Source of the DNA: Candidatus Izemoplasmatales bacterium
Lineage (GTDB): Bacteria > Bacillota_I > Bacilli_A > Izemoplasmatales > Hujiaoplasmataceae
Length of the DNA stretch: 37,082 nt
Assembly (NCBI GenBank): GCA_028691315.1
Contig: JAQUZN010000010.1
Span: 1-37,082, forward strand
Direction of reading: 5' to 3'
Below, in pieces: positions 1-9,278 of this stretch (position 1 is its first letter; the number at the start of each line of letters is the position of its first letter). Position numbers and translations under genes: made by a program. Under the pieces are notes generated by a model. That model saw only the letters and a program-made list of their open reading frames with translations, had not been told where the DNA came from and did no database searches.

Positions 1-13
1 AAAAAAGTCTTTA

Positions 14-1153
14 ATGAATTTTGGAAAGAAGGAAAACAGATTGAAGAAAATAATGATAAGAATTCTTAGATTTTTTCTATTATTAATCATGATTGTTTTA
101 GCTATAGTTTTCACCATCAACTTTCCAGTTGCAAGTTTTAGTCATAATATCTCTAATAATTCTTATGATTCATGGATGAGTGAAACATTAAGCGGCAATC
201 AATTAATTAAAGATGTGGCTATGCTTGGAGCTCATGACGCTTTTACTAGCAATATGTCTATTTTTAGTTCGGTAGATGAATTATCTGCTGAATCTATTCA
301 AACTGGATTCACTGGTTTTTTGATTAAAGGTTTCTCTTACAGACAATCAAAAACACAAGTATCTGATGTAACAGAACTTTTGGACAAAGGGGTTCGATAT
401 TTTGACATTCGTCTCACGTATAATAAGGATAAGTCAATGTGGATGACATCTCATACTTATTTTAGTACGCCTTTTATCGATATTCTTAACGATATATCAG
501 ATTTTCTTGGCAACCACCCGGGAGAATTTTTGGTTTTAGATATTCAACACGTGAATGGTGTAGATTATTTTGATTTATCCACCTTTAATGAAATAAAAAC
601 ATTATTTGACGAATCCGGTGTTTTGGACTATGCGTATTCAGAAGATTCAAATGCGATAAAAGATATTACATATTCTGAAATTACCAGTAATGGTACAAAA
701 GCAGGAGTGGTGATTTTATCTAAATACGAAGAAACTGATCCGCTATTTTATAGTTATCAATCCGGTATTCGATCGGCTTGGGCAAATACCGATGACCAAG
801 CATCACTTTATACTTTTATCAATCAAGAAGCTGCGGATGTATCAAACCATACAACACTCACTGGCAACCAAGTTTCTGGTAATCTAAATGCAATTGATGC
901 GATGGATGGGTTTAGAGTTATGCAAGGGGTATTAACAATGCAGATGTCTGGATCAGGAATCGTTAGTGCATTAATGGACTGGTCGTTGATTCAAAGAGCG
1001 CAAAATCTGAATTCAAGTTTAATCGCTAGGACCGAATTTATCTCATGGATGAGTGTATTGCCGATTGTTATGGTTGATGCAGCAGATACGAATAAAGCCG
1101 ATTTCCTCGATAATATCATGCAAATCATCATTGAATACAATCAAAATCAGTAA
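14..1153 (+). CDS. Membrane-anchored PI-PLC X-domain-like phosphodiesterase
   Basis: Resembles the phosphatidylinositol-specific phospholipase C (X domain) superfamily, which cleaves phosphodiester headgroups from lipids. A basic N-terminus is followed by one hydrophobic segment (about residues 17-36), so the rest is probably outside the membrane. Two histidines sit in family-like contexts: H74 in LGAHDAF and H147 in MTSHTYF, with GVRYFDIR (126-133) between them, as in the bacterial enzyme where two His act as general base and acid. A block ending GEFLVLDIQH follows. The reading frame is open to the left edge, so the true start could lie outside the window; ATG at 14 is the first visible. The gene ends before a strong terminator and is separate from the ribosomal operon. 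Substrate is unknown. Confidence 0.72.
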   Translation: MNFGKKENRLKKIMIRILRFFLLLIMIVLAIVFTINFPVASFSHNISNNSYDSWMSETLSGNQLIKDVAMLGAHDAFTSNMSIFSSVDELSAESIQTGFTGFLIKGFSYRQSKTQVSDVTELLDKGVRYFDIRLTYNKDKSMWMTSHTYFSTPFIDILNDISDFLGNHPGEFLVLDIQHVNGVDYFDLSTFNEIKTLFDESGVLDYAYSEDSNAIKDITYSEITSNGTKAGVVILSKYEETDPLFYSYQSGIRSAWANTDDQASLYTFINQEAADVSNHTTLTGNQVSGNLNAIDAMDGFRVMQGVLTMQMSGSGIVSALMDWSLIQRAQNLNSSLIARTEFISWMSVLPIVMVDAADTNKADFLDNIMQIIIEYNQNQ

Positions 1154-1180
1154 TATATATATAATAAGAAAGAAAACATC

Positions 1181-1221
1181 GATAAAGCAGTAAAAAAGAC
1201 TTGCTTTATCCTTTTTTTTTT
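1181..1221 (+). terminator. Terminator after the PI-PLC-like gene
   Basis: Nine-base perfect stem GATAAAGCA (1181-1189) / TGCTTTATC (1202-1210) followed by C and a run of 10 T. This is a classic intrinsic terminator 28 bases past the stop codon. Its 3' arm overlaps the -35 region of the ribosomal operon promoter. Confidence 0.85.
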
Positions 1222-1229
1222 GTTAAAAT
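1201..1229 (+). promoter_or_regulatory. Promoter of the S10-spc-alpha operon
   Basis: TTGCTT (1201-1206), 17-base spacer, TAAAAT (1224-1229) preceded by TG one base away (extended -10, TGTTAAAAT). The -35 lies inside the 3' arm of the upstream terminator and the spacer is the terminator T-run. The optimal spacing and extended -10 fit a strong sigma-A promoter for a ribosomal operon. The site is inferred from sequence only. Confidence 0.75.
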
Positions 1230-1235
1230 GTTAAA

Positions 1236-1376
1236 TGCCTGTCAAGTACAGGAGAGTTTAGACTTGTGAGGTTGCTGACACACACATAGCCGTTGTTACG
1301 GACAGGGTGATTGAGGTCAGGGAATTCACAACGAGCTCGTATATAAGCTAATTTATATGCAAAGGAGGAGCAATAC
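1236..1376 (+). promoter_or_regulatory. Structured 5' leader of the S10 operon
   Basis: About 140 bases between the promoter and rpsJ fold into several elements: a small hairpin CCTGT/ACAGG (1238-1252); a long arm with paired blocks TTGTGA (1264-1269)/TCACAA (1326-1331) and CTGAC (1275-1279)/GTCAG (1316-1320), capped by CCGT-tgtt-ACGG (1290-1301); the palindrome ACGAGCTCGT (1331-1340); and a weak AT hairpin (1341-1358) just before the ribosome-binding site AAAGGAGGAG. S10 operons are autoregulated by L4 in Escherichia coli and L4 is encoded here as the third gene, so a ribosomal-protein-binding leader is likely. The actual ligand is not shown by the sequence. Confidence 0.6.
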
Positions 1377-1685
1377 ATGGCTGCAAATCAAGTAATCAGA
1401 ATCAGATTAAAATCTTACGATCACAGACTTTTAGACCAATCCGCAAAGAAGATCGTGGACACTGCCAAGAAAACAGGTGCTACTGTTTCCGGACCAATTC
1501 CACTACCTACTGAAAGGGAAATCTTCACGGTGTTAAGAAGTCCACACGTAAACAAAGATTCTCGTGAGCAATTTGAAAGAAGAACTCACAAGCGCTTAAT
1601 CGACATTTTGAATCCATCTGCAAAAACGATTGATTCGTTAATGCATTTAGATTTACCATCTGGCGTCGATATCGTTCTAAAATAA
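1377..1685 (+). CDS. rpsJ: 30S ribosomal protein S10
   Basis: First gene of the S10 operon; 102 residues, the usual length. S10 binds the head of the small subunit and, as NusE, joins NusB in transcription antitermination. The family signature [19 protein letters not shown] is at about residues 55-73, in the loop that contacts 16S rRNA. ATG at 1377 follows an excellent AAAGGAGGAG site seven bases upstream. A 56-base gap separates it from rplC, the widest in the first half of the operon. Nothing unusual. Confidence 0.98.
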   Translation: MAANQVIRIRLKSYDHRLLDQSAKKIVDTAKKTGATVSGPIPLPTEREIFTVLRSPHVNKDSREQFERRTHKRLIDILNPSAKTIDSLMHLDLPSGVDIVLK

Positions 1686-1741
1686 ACTAAAAACATGAAA
1701 ACAAAATACATTAATTTAAAAAATCTATAGGAGGTGTACTC

Positions 1742-2377
1742 ATGGCAAAAGGTATCTTAGGAAGAAAAGTAGGAATGACTCAAGTTTTTGACGTTGACGG
1801 AAGATTAATACCAGTAACTGTAATTGAAGTAACGCCAAACGTTGTCTTACAAAAGAAAACAGTTGAGACTGATGGATACGAATCTGTTCAACTAGGGTTT
1901 ATGGAAAAACGTGCAAATATCGTTAATAAACCTTTAACTGGACATTTCGCAAAAGTTGGAACAACACCTAAGCGCTACATAAAGGAAATTCGTCTTCAAG
2001 GAATGAATGAATACGAAGCCGGCCAAGAGGTCAAATGTGATATATTTGCCGCTGGTGATTATGTAGACGTAACAGGAACTTCAAAAGGAAAAGGATTTCA
2101 AGGTGTTATCAAACGCCACAATTTTTCAACAGGTCCAATGGGACATGGTTCAAAGTATCATCGTGGAGTTGGTTCAATGGGAACAATTGCTCCAAACCGA
2201 ATTCGTAAAGGTAAAGAAATGCCTGGTAGAATGGGACATGATACTGTAACAATCCAAAACCTAACAATCGTTCGTGCAGACGTTGAAAACAACATTTTGT
2301 TAGTAAAAGGAAATGTACCAGGAGCAAATAAATCATTATTAATAGTTAGAAACGCATTTAAAAAACAAAATAGATAA
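1742..2377 (+). CDS. rplC: 50S ribosomal protein L3
   Basis: 211 residues, typical of bacterial L3, which helps nucleate large-subunit assembly and sends a loop towards the peptidyl-transferase centre. The start [14 protein letters not shown] and the glycine-rich tip [17 protein letters not shown] (about residues 132-148, including the Gln/Ser position modified in some bacteria) are diagnostic. ATG at 1742 is preceded by TAGGAGGTG. It lies between rpsJ and rplD in the canonical order. Confidence 0.98.
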   Translation: MAKGILGRKVGMTQVFDVDGRLIPVTVIEVTPNVVLQKKTVETDGYESVQLGFMEKRANIVNKPLTGHFAKVGTTPKRYIKEIRLQGMNEYEAGQEVKCDIFAAGDYVDVTGTSKGKGFQGVIKRHNFSTGPMGHGSKYHRGVGSMGTIAPNRIRKGKEMPGRMGHDTVTIQNLTIVRADVENNILLVKGNVPGANKSLLIVRNAFKKQNR

Positions 2378-2400
2378 ATATCGCGAAAGGAGGAATTGCT

Positions 2401-3024
2401 ATGCCAAAATTAGCATTGTTAAACCAAGCAGGAGAATCTGTAGGAGAAATTAACTTAGCTGATACCGTATTTGGAGTTGAGCCAAATCAACAAGTAATTT
2501 ACGACGTCATCAAATCACAAAGAGCATCGATGCGACAAGGAAATGCAAAAACCAAAACACGGACAGAAGTTAGAGGCGGCGGTAGAAAACCGTGGCGTCA
2601 AAAAGGAACCGGTCACGCTCGTCAAGGATCCATACGTGCACCACAGTGGGTTGGTGGAGGAATTGTTTTCGGACCTATTCCACGTAGTTACGAGTTTAAA
2701 TTAAATAAAAAAATTCGTCGTTTGGCGATGAAAATTGCTTTATCTGATAAAGTCAGAGAATCAAGTTTAGTAGCTATTGACAATATCGCACTAGATTCCT
2801 TTAAGACAAAAGGAATGATTCAAATTTTAGAAAATTTAAAGGTAAGCGGAAAAACAATGTTGGTTCTTGAAAGTGTTAACGAACTTGTTGATATCGCTTC
2901 AAGAAATATTCCAAACGTTACGACAGTTACGTTTGACCATACCAGCGTATATGATTTATTAAACGCAAACTATGTCATCGCAACTGAAAAAGCTTTAAAA
3001 ATGATTGAGGAGGCTTTAGTATAA
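2401..3024 (+). CDS. rplD: 50S ribosomal protein L4
   Basis: 207 residues; a globular domain plus the long internal loop (about residues 43-80, rich in Arg, Lys and Gly with GGGRKPWRQKGTG) that lines the exit tunnel near macrolide-binding sites. In Escherichia coli L4 also represses its own operon by acting on the S10 leader, which makes it the first candidate regulator for the leader at 1236-1376. The ribosome-binding site AAAGGAGG is eight bases upstream. rplW follows after one base, so translation is probably coupled. Confidence 0.98.
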   Translation: MPKLALLNQAGESVGEINLADTVFGVEPNQQVIYDVIKSQRASMRQGNAKTKTRTEVRGGGRKPWRQKGTGHARQGSIRAPQWVGGGIVFGPIPRSYEFKLNKKIRRLAMKIALSDKVRESSLVAIDNIALDSFKTKGMIQILENLKVSGKTMLVLESVNELVDIASRNIPNVTTVTFDHTSVYDLLNANYVIATEKALKMIEEALV

Positions 3025-3025
3025 T

Positions 3026-3307
3026 ATGGATAAATATCAAATTATCAAACGCCCAGTCGTTTCTGAAAAATCAGCACATCTTGCTTCAGATCGTAAATAT
3101 ACATTTGAAGTAGATAAAAATGCTAACAAAATCCAAATCAAAGATGCTATCGAAGAAATCTTTGAAGTGAAAGTCGCGAAAGTGAATGTCATAAACTGTC
3201 TACCTAAAGCAAAAAGAGTTGGTCAACACTCTGGATTTACAGCTGCTATTTCAAAAGCAATTGTTACGCTTGAAGATGGATATAAAATCGACATTTACAC
3301 AGCGTAA
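3026..3307 (+). CDS. rplW: 50S ribosomal protein L23
   Basis: 93 residues, a normal short bacterial L23. It sits at the tunnel exit and docks trigger factor and SRP. The pattern IIKRPVVSEKSAHL near the N-terminus and YTFEVDKNANKIQIKDAIE is characteristic. It begins one base after the rplD stop, and its AGGAGG site lies inside the end of rplD, so expression is coupled to L4. Confidence 0.97.
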   Translation: MDKYQIIKRPVVSEKSAHLASDRKYTFEVDKNANKIQIKDAIEEIFEVKVAKVNVINCLPKAKRVGQHSGFTAAISKAIVTLEDGYKIDIYTA

Positions 3308-3322
3308 TGGGAGGAATACATA

Positions 3323-4153
3323 ATGGCTATTATCAATTATAAACCACGTACACCTGGAACCCGTGGTATGACGAAGTTGGATTACAAAGATCTTACAACT
3401 TCCAAGCCAGAGAAATCGTTATTAACGCCTTTAAAATCAGAAGGCGGAAGAAATAATCAAGGTAAAATTACTGTTCGTCATCAAGCTGGTGGCGAAAAGA
3501 GAAAATATCGCGTTATTGACTTCAAAAGAAATAAAGATGGTATCAAAGGAAAAGTTGCAACAATTGAATACGATCCAAATCGTAGTGCAAATATTGCTTT
3601 AATCAACTATGTTGATGGAGAAAAACGTTACATTTTAGCTCCAAAAGGATTAACAGTTGGCATGTTTGTTGAATCTGGCGAGGCTGCAGATATCGTAGTT
3701 GGTAATTGTTTACCAATTAAATTGATCCCAGTAGGTACAGTAATTCACAACATCGAATTGTCTCCAGGAAAAGGCGGACAATTAATCCGTGCTGCTGGAA
3801 CAAGTGCTCAAATCTTAGGACGTGAAGAAAAATATGTTCTTGTCCGTTTAAAGTCAACTGAAGTTCGTCGTGTCCTTGGCGTATGCCGTGCAACAATTGG
3901 TGAAGTGGGTAATGAATTTCATGAATTAGTAAAAATCGGTAAAGCTGGAAGAAAACGTCACATGGGAGTGAAACCAACCGTTCGTGGGTCCGTTATGAAC
4001 CCAGTTGACCATCCTCATGGTGGTGGAGAAGGAAAGCAACCAGTTGGACATGCATCACCACTTACTCCTTGGGGTAAATGCGCTCGTGGTATGATTACAA
4101 GAAAACATAAATTACCTAGCGATAAACTAATCGTTAGAAGAAGAAATAAATAG
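3323..4153 (+). CDS. rplB: 50S ribosomal protein L2
   Basis: 276 residues, the usual size. L2 bridges the subunits and is needed for peptidyl transfer. The C-terminal signature around [15 protein letters not shown] (about residues 224-238) contains the conserved His associated with activity, followed by PLTPWGK. An OB-fold and an SH3-like domain precede it. The start follows GGGAGGAATACATA. Canonical position between rplW and rpsS. Confidence 0.98.
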   Translation: MAIINYKPRTPGTRGMTKLDYKDLTTSKPEKSLLTPLKSEGGRNNQGKITVRHQAGGEKRKYRVIDFKRNKDGIKGKVATIEYDPNRSANIALINYVDGEKRYILAPKGLTVGMFVESGEAADIVVGNCLPIKLIPVGTVIHNIELSPGKGGQLIRAAGTSAQILGREEKYVLVRLKSTEVRRVLGVCRATIGEVGNEFHELVKIGKAGRKRHMGVKPTVRGSVMNPVDHPHGGGEGKQPVGHASPLTPWGKCARGMITRKHKLPSDKLIVRRRNK

Positions 4154-4170
4154 GAAGGAGGAACTCGAGT

Positions 4171-4464
4171 ATGTCACGTTCAGTTAAAAAAGGTCCATTT
4201 TGTGATGATCACTTAATGAAAAAAGTGGTAGAAGCAAATAAATTAAATTCAAAGAAAGTCATTCAAACATGGTCAAGACGTTCAACAATATTTCCACAAT
4301 TTGTGGGACTAACCATCGGTGTTCATAACGGAAAAGAACACATTCCGGTTTATGTTACAGAGGATATGGTCGGTCACAAATTAGGAGAGTTCTCTCCAAC
4401 AAGAACATTCCGCGGTCATGCGGATAAAAAAGTCGTCAAGAAATCAGCAGGAGGAGGCAAATAG
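4171..4464 (+). CDS. rpsS: 30S ribosomal protein S19
   Basis: 97 residues. S19 pairs with S13 at the head of the 30S subunit near the A-site t[21 protein letters not shown] and [14 protein letters not shown] are family hallmarks. The start has a GGAAGGAGGAAC site. The stop codon directly abuts the rplV start codon with no intervening base, and the rplV ribosome-binding site GGAGGAGG forms part of the last codons here. Confidence 0.98.
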   Translation: MSRSVKKGPFCDDHLMKKVVEANKLNSKKVIQTWSRRSTIFPQFVGLTIGVHNGKEHIPVYVTEDMVGHKLGEFSPTRTFRGHADKKVVKKSAGGGK

Positions 4465-4800
4465 ATGGAAGCCAAAGCAAGAGTTAATACTGTCAGAATT
4501 GCCGCTAGAAAAGTCCGCCAAGTTGTTGATTTAATTAGAGGAAAAAAAGTTGGGGAAGCTTATGCAATCCTAAGAAATACACCAAGAGGTGCAACTGAGT
4601 GTGTTGAAAAATTGTTAAAATCTGTTGTTGCGAATGCAGAACACAATTATCAACTTGATCAAGATAAACTTTTCATCAAAGAAATTTATGTTGGTGAAGG
4701 AAAAACACTAAAAAGAATGCAACCTCGCTCACAAGGTAGAGGGTTTGCAATTTTGAAAAGAACCAGCCACATATACATTACCGTGGCTGAGAAGGAATAA
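4465..4800 (+). CDS. rplV: 50S ribosomal protein L22
   Basis: 111 residues. L22 has a globular surface domain and an extended hairpin ([19 protein letters not shown], about residues 84-102) that lines the nascent peptide tunnel and is a site of macrolide-resistance changes in other bacteria. No insertion or deletion is evident in the hairpin. The start abuts the rpsS stop, so it is translationally coupled. rpsC follows after 11 bases. Confidence 0.98.
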   Translation: MEAKARVNTVRIAARKVRQVVDLIRGKKVGEAYAILRNTPRGATECVEKLLKSVVANAEHNYQLDQDKLFIKEIYVGEGKTLKRMQPRSQGRGFAILKRTSHIYITVAEKE

Positions 4801-4811
4801 GGAGGGATTTT

Positions 4812-5459
4812 ATGGGACAAAAGGTCAGTCCAATCGGACAAAGAATCGGAATCATTTTTGATTGGGAATCCAGATGGTATGCAGACAAAAATGATGTAGC
4901 AGATTTACTTCTTGAAGACATTAAAATTCGCGACTTATTAAACGATCTATATAAAAATGCTAGCATTTCTAAAATAGAAATCGAAAGAAGCAAATCCCGT
5001 GTAATTATTACCGTTAATACAGCAAAACCTGGTATGGTTATCGGTCGTAACGGAGAAACAAAAAATGCTGTTATTGCAAAACTTAAAACTTTATCTAACA
5101 AAGAAGTATTCTTAAATGTTGTTGAAATTAAACGTGCAGAACTTGATGCAAAATTAGTCGCAGAAAGTATCGCAAAACAACTTGAAAACCGTGCTTCATT
5201 CCGAAGAGTACAAAAAGTCGCTATCCAAAGAGCATTAAAAGCTGGAGCTAAAGGGTGCAAAACTTTAATTTCCGGACGTCTTGCTGGCGCTGAAATGGCA
5301 CGTAGTGAAGGATATAATGAAGGAAATGTACCTCTACATACTTTAAGAGCGAATATTGACTATGCGCTTGCAGAAGCTAAAACTACTTATGGTAAACTTG
5401 GCGTAAAAGTATGGATTTACAAAGGGGAAATTCTGCCTTCAAAGAAGGAGGCTAAGTAA
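4812..5459 (+). CDS. rpsC: 30S ribosomal protein S3
   Basis: 215 residues, typical. S3 forms the mRNA entry tunnel with S4 and S5. It starts [14 protein letters not shown] and contains a type-II KH domain with the GxxG-type loop VIGRNGE (about residues 75-81). The ribosome-binding site AAGGAGGGA precedes ATG at 4812. It overlaps no neighbour; rplP begins two bases after the stop and takes its AAGGAGG from the last codons of rpsC. Confidence 0.98.
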   Translation: MGQKVSPIGQRIGIIFDWESRWYADKNDVADLLLEDIKIRDLLNDLYKNASISKIEIERSKSRVIITVNTAKPGMVIGRNGETKNAVIAKLKTLSNKEVFLNVVEIKRAELDAKLVAESIAKQLENRASFRRVQKVAIQRALKAGAKGCKTLISGRLAGAEMARSEGYNEGNVPLHTLRANIDYALAEAKTTYGKLGVKVWIYKGEILPSKKEAK

Positions 5460-5461
5460 TT

Positions 5462-5887
5462 ATGTTAATGCCTAAAAGAACAAAATATCGTCGTCCTCAC
5501 AGAGTGAGCTACGAAGGCCATGCAAAAGGCGGATCTGAAATCGCTTTTGGAGAATTTGGACTCGTTGCCCTTGAGGGTGCTTGGATTACAGCTCGCCAAA
5601 TTGAGGCAAGCCGTATTGCGATGACACGTTATATGAAACGTTCAGGACAAGTTTGGGTAAAAATATTCCCACATTTGGCTAAAACAAAGAAACCTATGGA
5701 AGTTCGTATGGGATCTGGTAAAGGTTCTGTTGAAGAATGGGTAGCAGTAGTTAAAGAAGGAGTAATTTTATTTGAACTTGCTGGAGTAACTGAAGAAGTT
5801 GCAAAAGAAGCTTTAAGATTAGCCTCTTACAAATTACCAATTAAAACAAAATTTGTTAAGAAAGTGAGTGGTGATTCAAATGCTTAA
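5462..5887 (+). CDS. rplP: 50S ribosomal protein L16
   Basis: 141 residues, beginning [14 protein letters not shown] as in most bacteria, which fixes the start. L16 organises the A-site tRNA region of the 50S subunit. The central basic segment [20 protein letters not shown] and the GSGKGSVE motif are conserved. The last eight bases overlap the start of rpmC, implying translational coupling. Confidence 0.98.
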   Translation: MLMPKRTKYRRPHRVSYEGHAKGGSEIAFGEFGLVALEGAWITARQIEASRIAMTRYMKRSGQVWVKIFPHLAKTKKPMEVRMGSGKGSVEEWVAVVKEGVILFELAGVTEEVAKEALRLASYKLPIKTKFVKKVSGDSNA

Positions 5888-6074
5888 TTTAAAAGATTTA
5901 CGTGCAATGGATGACACCACTATTTTGACTGAAATTGAAAACTTAAAGAAAGAACTATTTGACCTTCGTTTCAAACACGCAACTGGTCAATTAGAAAACA
6001 CTGCACGCTTATACAATGTTAGAAAGACTATCGCTCGTATGAAGACTATTCTTACTGAACGAGAAGGAAAGTAG
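5880..6074 (+). CDS. rpmC: 50S ribosomal protein L29
   Basis: 64 residues when started at ATG 5880 ([10 protein letters not shown]), matching the normal two-helix L29 that sits beside L23 at the tunnel exit. An in-frame GTG at 5868 would add four residues (VIQ) but has no better ribosome-binding site, so the ATG overlapping the rplP stop is preferred. The C-terminal half with [20 protein letters not shown] is the family signature. Confidence 0.95.
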   Translation: MLNLKDLRAMDDTTILTEIENLKKELFDLRFKHATGQLENTARLYNVRKTIARMKTILTEREGK

Positions 6075-6083
6075 GAGGATATT

Positions 6084-6344
6084 ATGGAAAATACAAATCA
6101 TAAAGTGTTTACCGGAACAGTTGTTTCAGATAAAAATGATAAAACAATTACCGTTCTTGTAACGACTTATAAAAAACATCCTTTATACAACAAACGAGTT
6201 ATTTCGTCTAAAAAATTTAGAGCTCACGATGAATTAAATACAGCGAAAACTGGCGATGTTGTTAAAATTATGGAATGCCGTCCATTATCAGCCACTAAGA
6301 GATTCCGTTTAGTTGAGATTTTACAACAAAACGGTAATCTATAA
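6084..6344 (+). CDS. rpsQ: 30S ribosomal protein S17
   Basis: 86 residues, a primary 16S rRNA-binding OB-fold protein. Typical features are [18 protein letters not shown] and [19 protein letters not shown], with the conserved [19 protein letters not shown] near the C-terminus. AGGAGG lies eight bases upstream. Standard location between rpmC and rplN. Confidence 0.98.
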   Translation: MENTNHKVFTGTVVSDKNDKTITVLVTTYKKHPLYNKRVISSKKFRAHDELNTAKTGDVVKIMECRPLSATKRFRLVEILQQNGNL

Positions 6345-6367
6345 TAGGCTAAAGAGGAGGATTAATC

Positions 6368-6736
6368 ATGATACAACAAGAAACCAGATTAAAGATTGCT
6401 GACAACTCAGGAGCCCGTGAAATACTAACCATTAAAGTTTTAGGCGGAACTAGACGCAGATACGCTAATATCGGTGATATTATCGTTGCGACAGTAAAAG
6501 CTGCAACTCCTGGTGGTTTAGTAAAAAAAGGTGAAGTAGTTAAAGCAGTCATCGTGAGAACCAAAAAAGGTGTTCGTCGTGCAGATGGATCGTTTATTAA
6601 ATTTGATGACAATGCAGCAGTTATTATTAAAGATGACAAGAGCCCAAAAGGAACTCGTATCTTTGGACCTGTTGCACGTGAGTTAAGAGAAGCTGAGTTT
6701 ACAAAAATTGTTTCTTTAGCTCCAGAAGTATTATAG
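6368..6736 (+). CDS. rplN: 50S ribosomal protein L14
   Basis: 122 residues, the invariant bacterial length. L14 forms intersubunit bridges with 16S rRNA and is the docking site of the silencing factor Rsf[19 protein letters not shown] and [20 protein letters not shown] are signatures. A GAGGAGG site precedes the start. First gene of what is the spc operon in Escherichia coli; no separate promoter is visible here, so read-through from the S10 promoter is likely. Confidence 0.98.
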   Translation: MIQQETRLKIADNSGAREILTIKVLGGTRRRYANIGDIIVATVKAATPGGLVKKGEVVKAVIVRTKKGVRRADGSFIKFDDNAAVIIKDDKSPKGTRIFGPVARELREAEFTKIVSLAPEVL

Positions 6737-6746
6737 GAGGCATATC

Positions 6747-7085
6747 ATGAAACTAAAAAAAGGCGATAAGGTCATTATAATATCTGGATCTGACAAAGGG
6801 AAACAAGGTACGATTTCTAAAATCATTAAGAAATCAGAACGTGTGTTACTTGACGGAGAAGGATTAAAAAAAGTTAAAAAACACTTAAAACCATCTCAAC
6901 AAAATCAAGATGGTGGAATTATGGAACTTCAAAAACCAATTCATGTATCAAATGTGATGGTTTTAGATCCAAAAACAAAAAAACCTACCAGAATTGGATA
7001 TAAAACAGTGACTAAAAAAGTTAAAAAAGTTGAAGTGACTGAAAAAGTTAGATACGCAAAAAAATCTGGCGAAGTATTAGAATAA
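6747..7085 (+). CDS. rplX: 50S ribosomal protein L24
   Basis: 112 residues. An N-terminal KOW motif ([20 protein letters not shown], residues 3-22) is followed by a Lys-rich body. L24 is an early assembly initiator that binds the 5' part of 23S rRNA. The ribosome-binding site TAGGAGG overlaps the rplN stop codon. Ten bases separate it from rplN. Confidence 0.98.
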   Translation: MKLKKGDKVIIISGSDKGKQGTISKIIKKSERVLLDGEGLKKVKKHLKPSQQNQDGGIMELQKPIHVSNVMVLDPKTKKPTRIGYKTVTKKVKKVEVTEKVRYAKKSGEVLE

Positions 7086-7101
7086 TGAAGGGAGAAAATT
7101 G

Positions 7102-7644
7102 ATGAATCGTTTAAAAGAAAAATATAAAAGCGAGATTATGCCCGCTTTACAGGCTAAATTTAATTATTCTTCCGTCATGGAAAGTCCAAAAGTTAGTAAA
7201 ATTGTTATTAACATTGGAGTTGGAGATGCTGTAGCAAATCCAAAAGTATTAGATGATGCCGTAAGTGAGTTAGCTCAAATTACAGGACAAAAACCGCTTG
7301 TAACAAAAGCTAAAAAATCTATCGCAAGTTTTAAACTTCGTGAAGGAATGCCAATTGGTTGTAAGGTTACTTTACGTGGTGAGAGAATGTTTCAATTTTT
7401 AGATAAACTCATTACCATTGCATTACCACGTGTTCGCGACTTCCGTGGAATTAATCCAAAAGGATTTGACGGACGCGGGAATTATACGTTAGGTGTAAAA
7501 GAACAATTGATTTTCCCGGAAATCAATTACGATAAAGTCACAAAAATTCGCGGAATGGACATCGTTATAGTAACGACAGCTAACACTGATCAAGAAGCCT
7601 TAGAGCTTTTAAAACTATACGGAATGCCATTCAGAAAGAACTAA
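7102..7644 (+). CDS. rplE: 50S ribosomal protein L5
   Basis: 180 residues from ATG 7102 ([11 protein letters not shown]), the family start. A TTG codon directly before it is less likely because GGGAG is seven bases from it and ten from the ATG, while protein alignment favours the ATG. L5 binds 5S rRNA and contacts the P-site tRNA and S13. The motifs [20 protein letters not shown] and [21 protein letters not shown] are diagnostic. Confidence 0.97.
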   Translation: MNRLKEKYKSEIMPALQAKFNYSSVMESPKVSKIVINIGVGDAVANPKVLDDAVSELAQITGQKPLVTKAKKSIASFKLREGMPIGCKVTLRGERMFQFLDKLITIALPRVRDFRGINPKGFDGRGNYTLGVKEQLIFPEINYDKVTKIRGMDIVIVTTANTDQEALELLKLYGMPFRKN

Positions 7645-7655
7645 GGAGGCGTACT

Positions 7656-7841
7656 ATGGCAAAAACATCGATGAAAGTCAGACAAAAACGTGGTTCAAAG
7701 TTTCCAGTTAGAGACTATACAAGATGCGAACGTTGCGGACGTCCTCATTCAGTTTATCGCAAATTTAAAATATGTCGTATTTGTTTCCGTGAGTTAGCTT
7801 ACAAAGGTCAAATACCTGGCGTTAGAAAAGCAAGTTGGTAA
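7656..7841 (+). CDS. rpsZ: 30S ribosomal protein S14, zinc-binding type Z
   Basis: 61 residues, the short C+ form of S14. Four cysteines form a zinc ribbon (CERC and CRIC spaced by 12 residues, within residues 24-43). Bacillota commonly keep this form in the spc operon and hold a longer zinc-free paralog elsewhere for zinc starvation; no such copy is in this window. The start has a TAAGGAGG site. A 52-base gap follows before rpsH. Confidence 0.98.
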   Translation: MAKTSMKVRQKRGSKFPVRDYTRCERCGRPHSVYRKFKICRICFRELAYKGQIPGVRKASW

Positions 7842-7893
7842 TTAAAATGATGAAATTAGATTCCTATTTATTGAGGAAGGAGGCATTATTAAT

Positions 7894-8292
7894 ATGGTTA
7901 TGACAGATCCAATTGCCGATATGTTAACTCGTATTCGCAACGCAAACCAAATGAAAAAACAAACCGTTGATATTCCAGCTTCTAAATTAAAAACAGAAAT
8001 TTTGACTGTTTTAAAACAAGAGGGATTCATTACAGACTTCGTAGTCGTTAATGAAGGCGTCCAAGGGTTAATTAAAGTGACTTTAAAATATTTACAAAAT
8101 TCAGAACGTGCTGTTAGAGGTTTGAAGAAAATCTCTAAACCGGGTTTAAGAGTTTATGCTAAATCAGATGAACTACCAAGAGTGTTGAACGGTCTCGGAA
8201 TCGCGGTCGTATCTACCTCTAGAGGCATTATGACCGATAGAGAAGCTAGAAAACAACAAGTTGGTGGCGAAGTGATAGCATATGTTTGGTAA
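7894..8292 (+). CDS. rpsH: 30S ribosomal protein S8
   Basis: 132 residues beginning [18 protein letters not shown], the common Bacillota start. S8 is a primary 16S binder and in Escherichia coli represses the spc operon. The C-terminal ISTSRG-type signature appears as [15 protein letters not shown] (about residues 107-121). GAAGGAGG is upstream with a spacing of about ten bases, slightly long. Confidence 0.98.
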   Translation: MVMTDPIADMLTRIRNANQMKKQTVDIPASKLKTEILTVLKQEGFITDFVVVNEGVQGLIKVTLKYLQNSERAVRGLKKISKPGLRVYAKSDELPRVLNGLGIAVVSTSRGIMTDREARKQQVGGEVIAYVW

Positions 8293-8342
8293 TCAGACAT
8301 ACTTAAAAATTAAAAGAAAAATTATGGAGGTGCAAGAAAACT

Positions 8343-8885
8343 ATGAGTCGTGTTGGTAGACAATTAATCAGCGTTCCTGCTGGTGTTACAGTAACTGTAG
8401 CTGCAAACAACTTAGTGACTGTAAAAGGACCAAAAGGAACATTAGAATTTACTTTCCACAATGATATGACAATTGATTCTGCTAATAATGAAATTTCTGT
8501 AACCCGACCAAGTGATTCTTTAAAGCACCGTGCCTTACATGGTACGACAAGAGCTTTATTGAATAACATGGTTAAAGGTGTAACCGAAGGTTATACAAAG
8601 ATCCTTGATATTAAAGGTGTTGGTTACCGTGCTTCATTAAAAGAAGGAAATATATTAGTTGTAAGTGTTGGATATTCAAATCCAGTAGAAGTTTTAATTC
8701 CAAATGGATTGACTGTAGATATTCCAGTGAACACAGAAGTTCACATTAAAGGTATTGATAAGCAAGCGGTAGGAGAATTTGCCGCAAATATTCGCAAGAT
8801 TAGACAACCAGAACCTTATCAAGGAAAAGGTATTAGATATCGTGGCGAATTTGTACGTCGTAAAGAAGGGAAAACTGCTAAGTAA
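8343..8885 (+). CDS. rplF: 50S ribosomal protein L6
   Basis: 180 residues with two repeats of the L6 fold. L6 sits beside the sarcin-ricin loop and factor-binding site. MSRVGRQLISVPAGV opens it; the C-terminal signature PEPYQGKGIRYRGE (about residues 157-170) is conserved. The start is preceded by TGGAGGTGC. A 50-base untranslated gap separates it from rpsH. Confidence 0.98.
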   Translation: MSRVGRQLISVPAGVTVTVAANNLVTVKGPKGTLEFTFHNDMTIDSANNEISVTRPSDSLKHRALHGTTRALLNNMVKGVTEGYTKILDIKGVGYRASLKEGNILVVSVGYSNPVEVLIPNGLTVDIPVNTEVHIKGIDKQAVGEFAANIRKIRQPEPYQGKGIRYRGEFVRRKEGKTAK

Positions 8886-8905
8886 TAGCAGACGGGTGAT
8901 AAACT

Positions 8906-9262
8906 ATGTTTAATCCAGTAAATAAAAATGCTCAACGTGTAAAACGTCACAGACGTATTAGAGCAAATATTAAAGGAACTACATTAAGACCTCGTTTAAA
9001 TGTTTTCCGTTCCAATACAGGCATTTATTGCCAACTTATTGATGATACACTAGGAATTACTCTAGTTTCCGCTTCTTCGATTGATATTAAAGAAGGACCT
9101 AAAGGAAACATTGAGGGAGCTGCTGCAGTTGGAACATTAATTGCCAAGAGAGCACTTGAAAAAGGTATTAAAGTTGTCGTATTCGATCGTGGCGGGTATA
9201 TTTACCACGGAAGAGTCAAAGCATTAGCCGAAGCTGCTAGAGCTGCAGGGCTAGAATTCTAA
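8906..9262 (+). CDS. rplR: 50S ribosomal protein L18
   Basis: 118 residues. With L5 and L25 it carries 5S rRNA into the large subunit. The basic N-terminus ([16 protein letters not shown]) binds [23 protein letters not shown] (about residues 93-112) is the family signature. The ribosome-binding site is unusual (ACGGGTGATAA), not the AGGAGG of most neighbours. Confidence 0.97.
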   Translation: MFNPVNKNAQRVKRHRRIRANIKGTTLRPRLNVFRSNTGIYCQLIDDTLGITLVSASSIDIKEGPKGNIEGAAAVGTLIAKRALEKGIKVVVFDRGGYIYHGRVKALAEAARAAGLEF

Positions 9263-9278
9263 TGAAGGAGGGTGCCCA

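Noticed and set aside
4778-5260. Long antisense open frame of 160 codons across rplV-rpsC
   Set aside because: It lies opposite a certain ribosomal gene, has no ribosome-binding site, and its composition is the usual shadow of a conserved coding frame.
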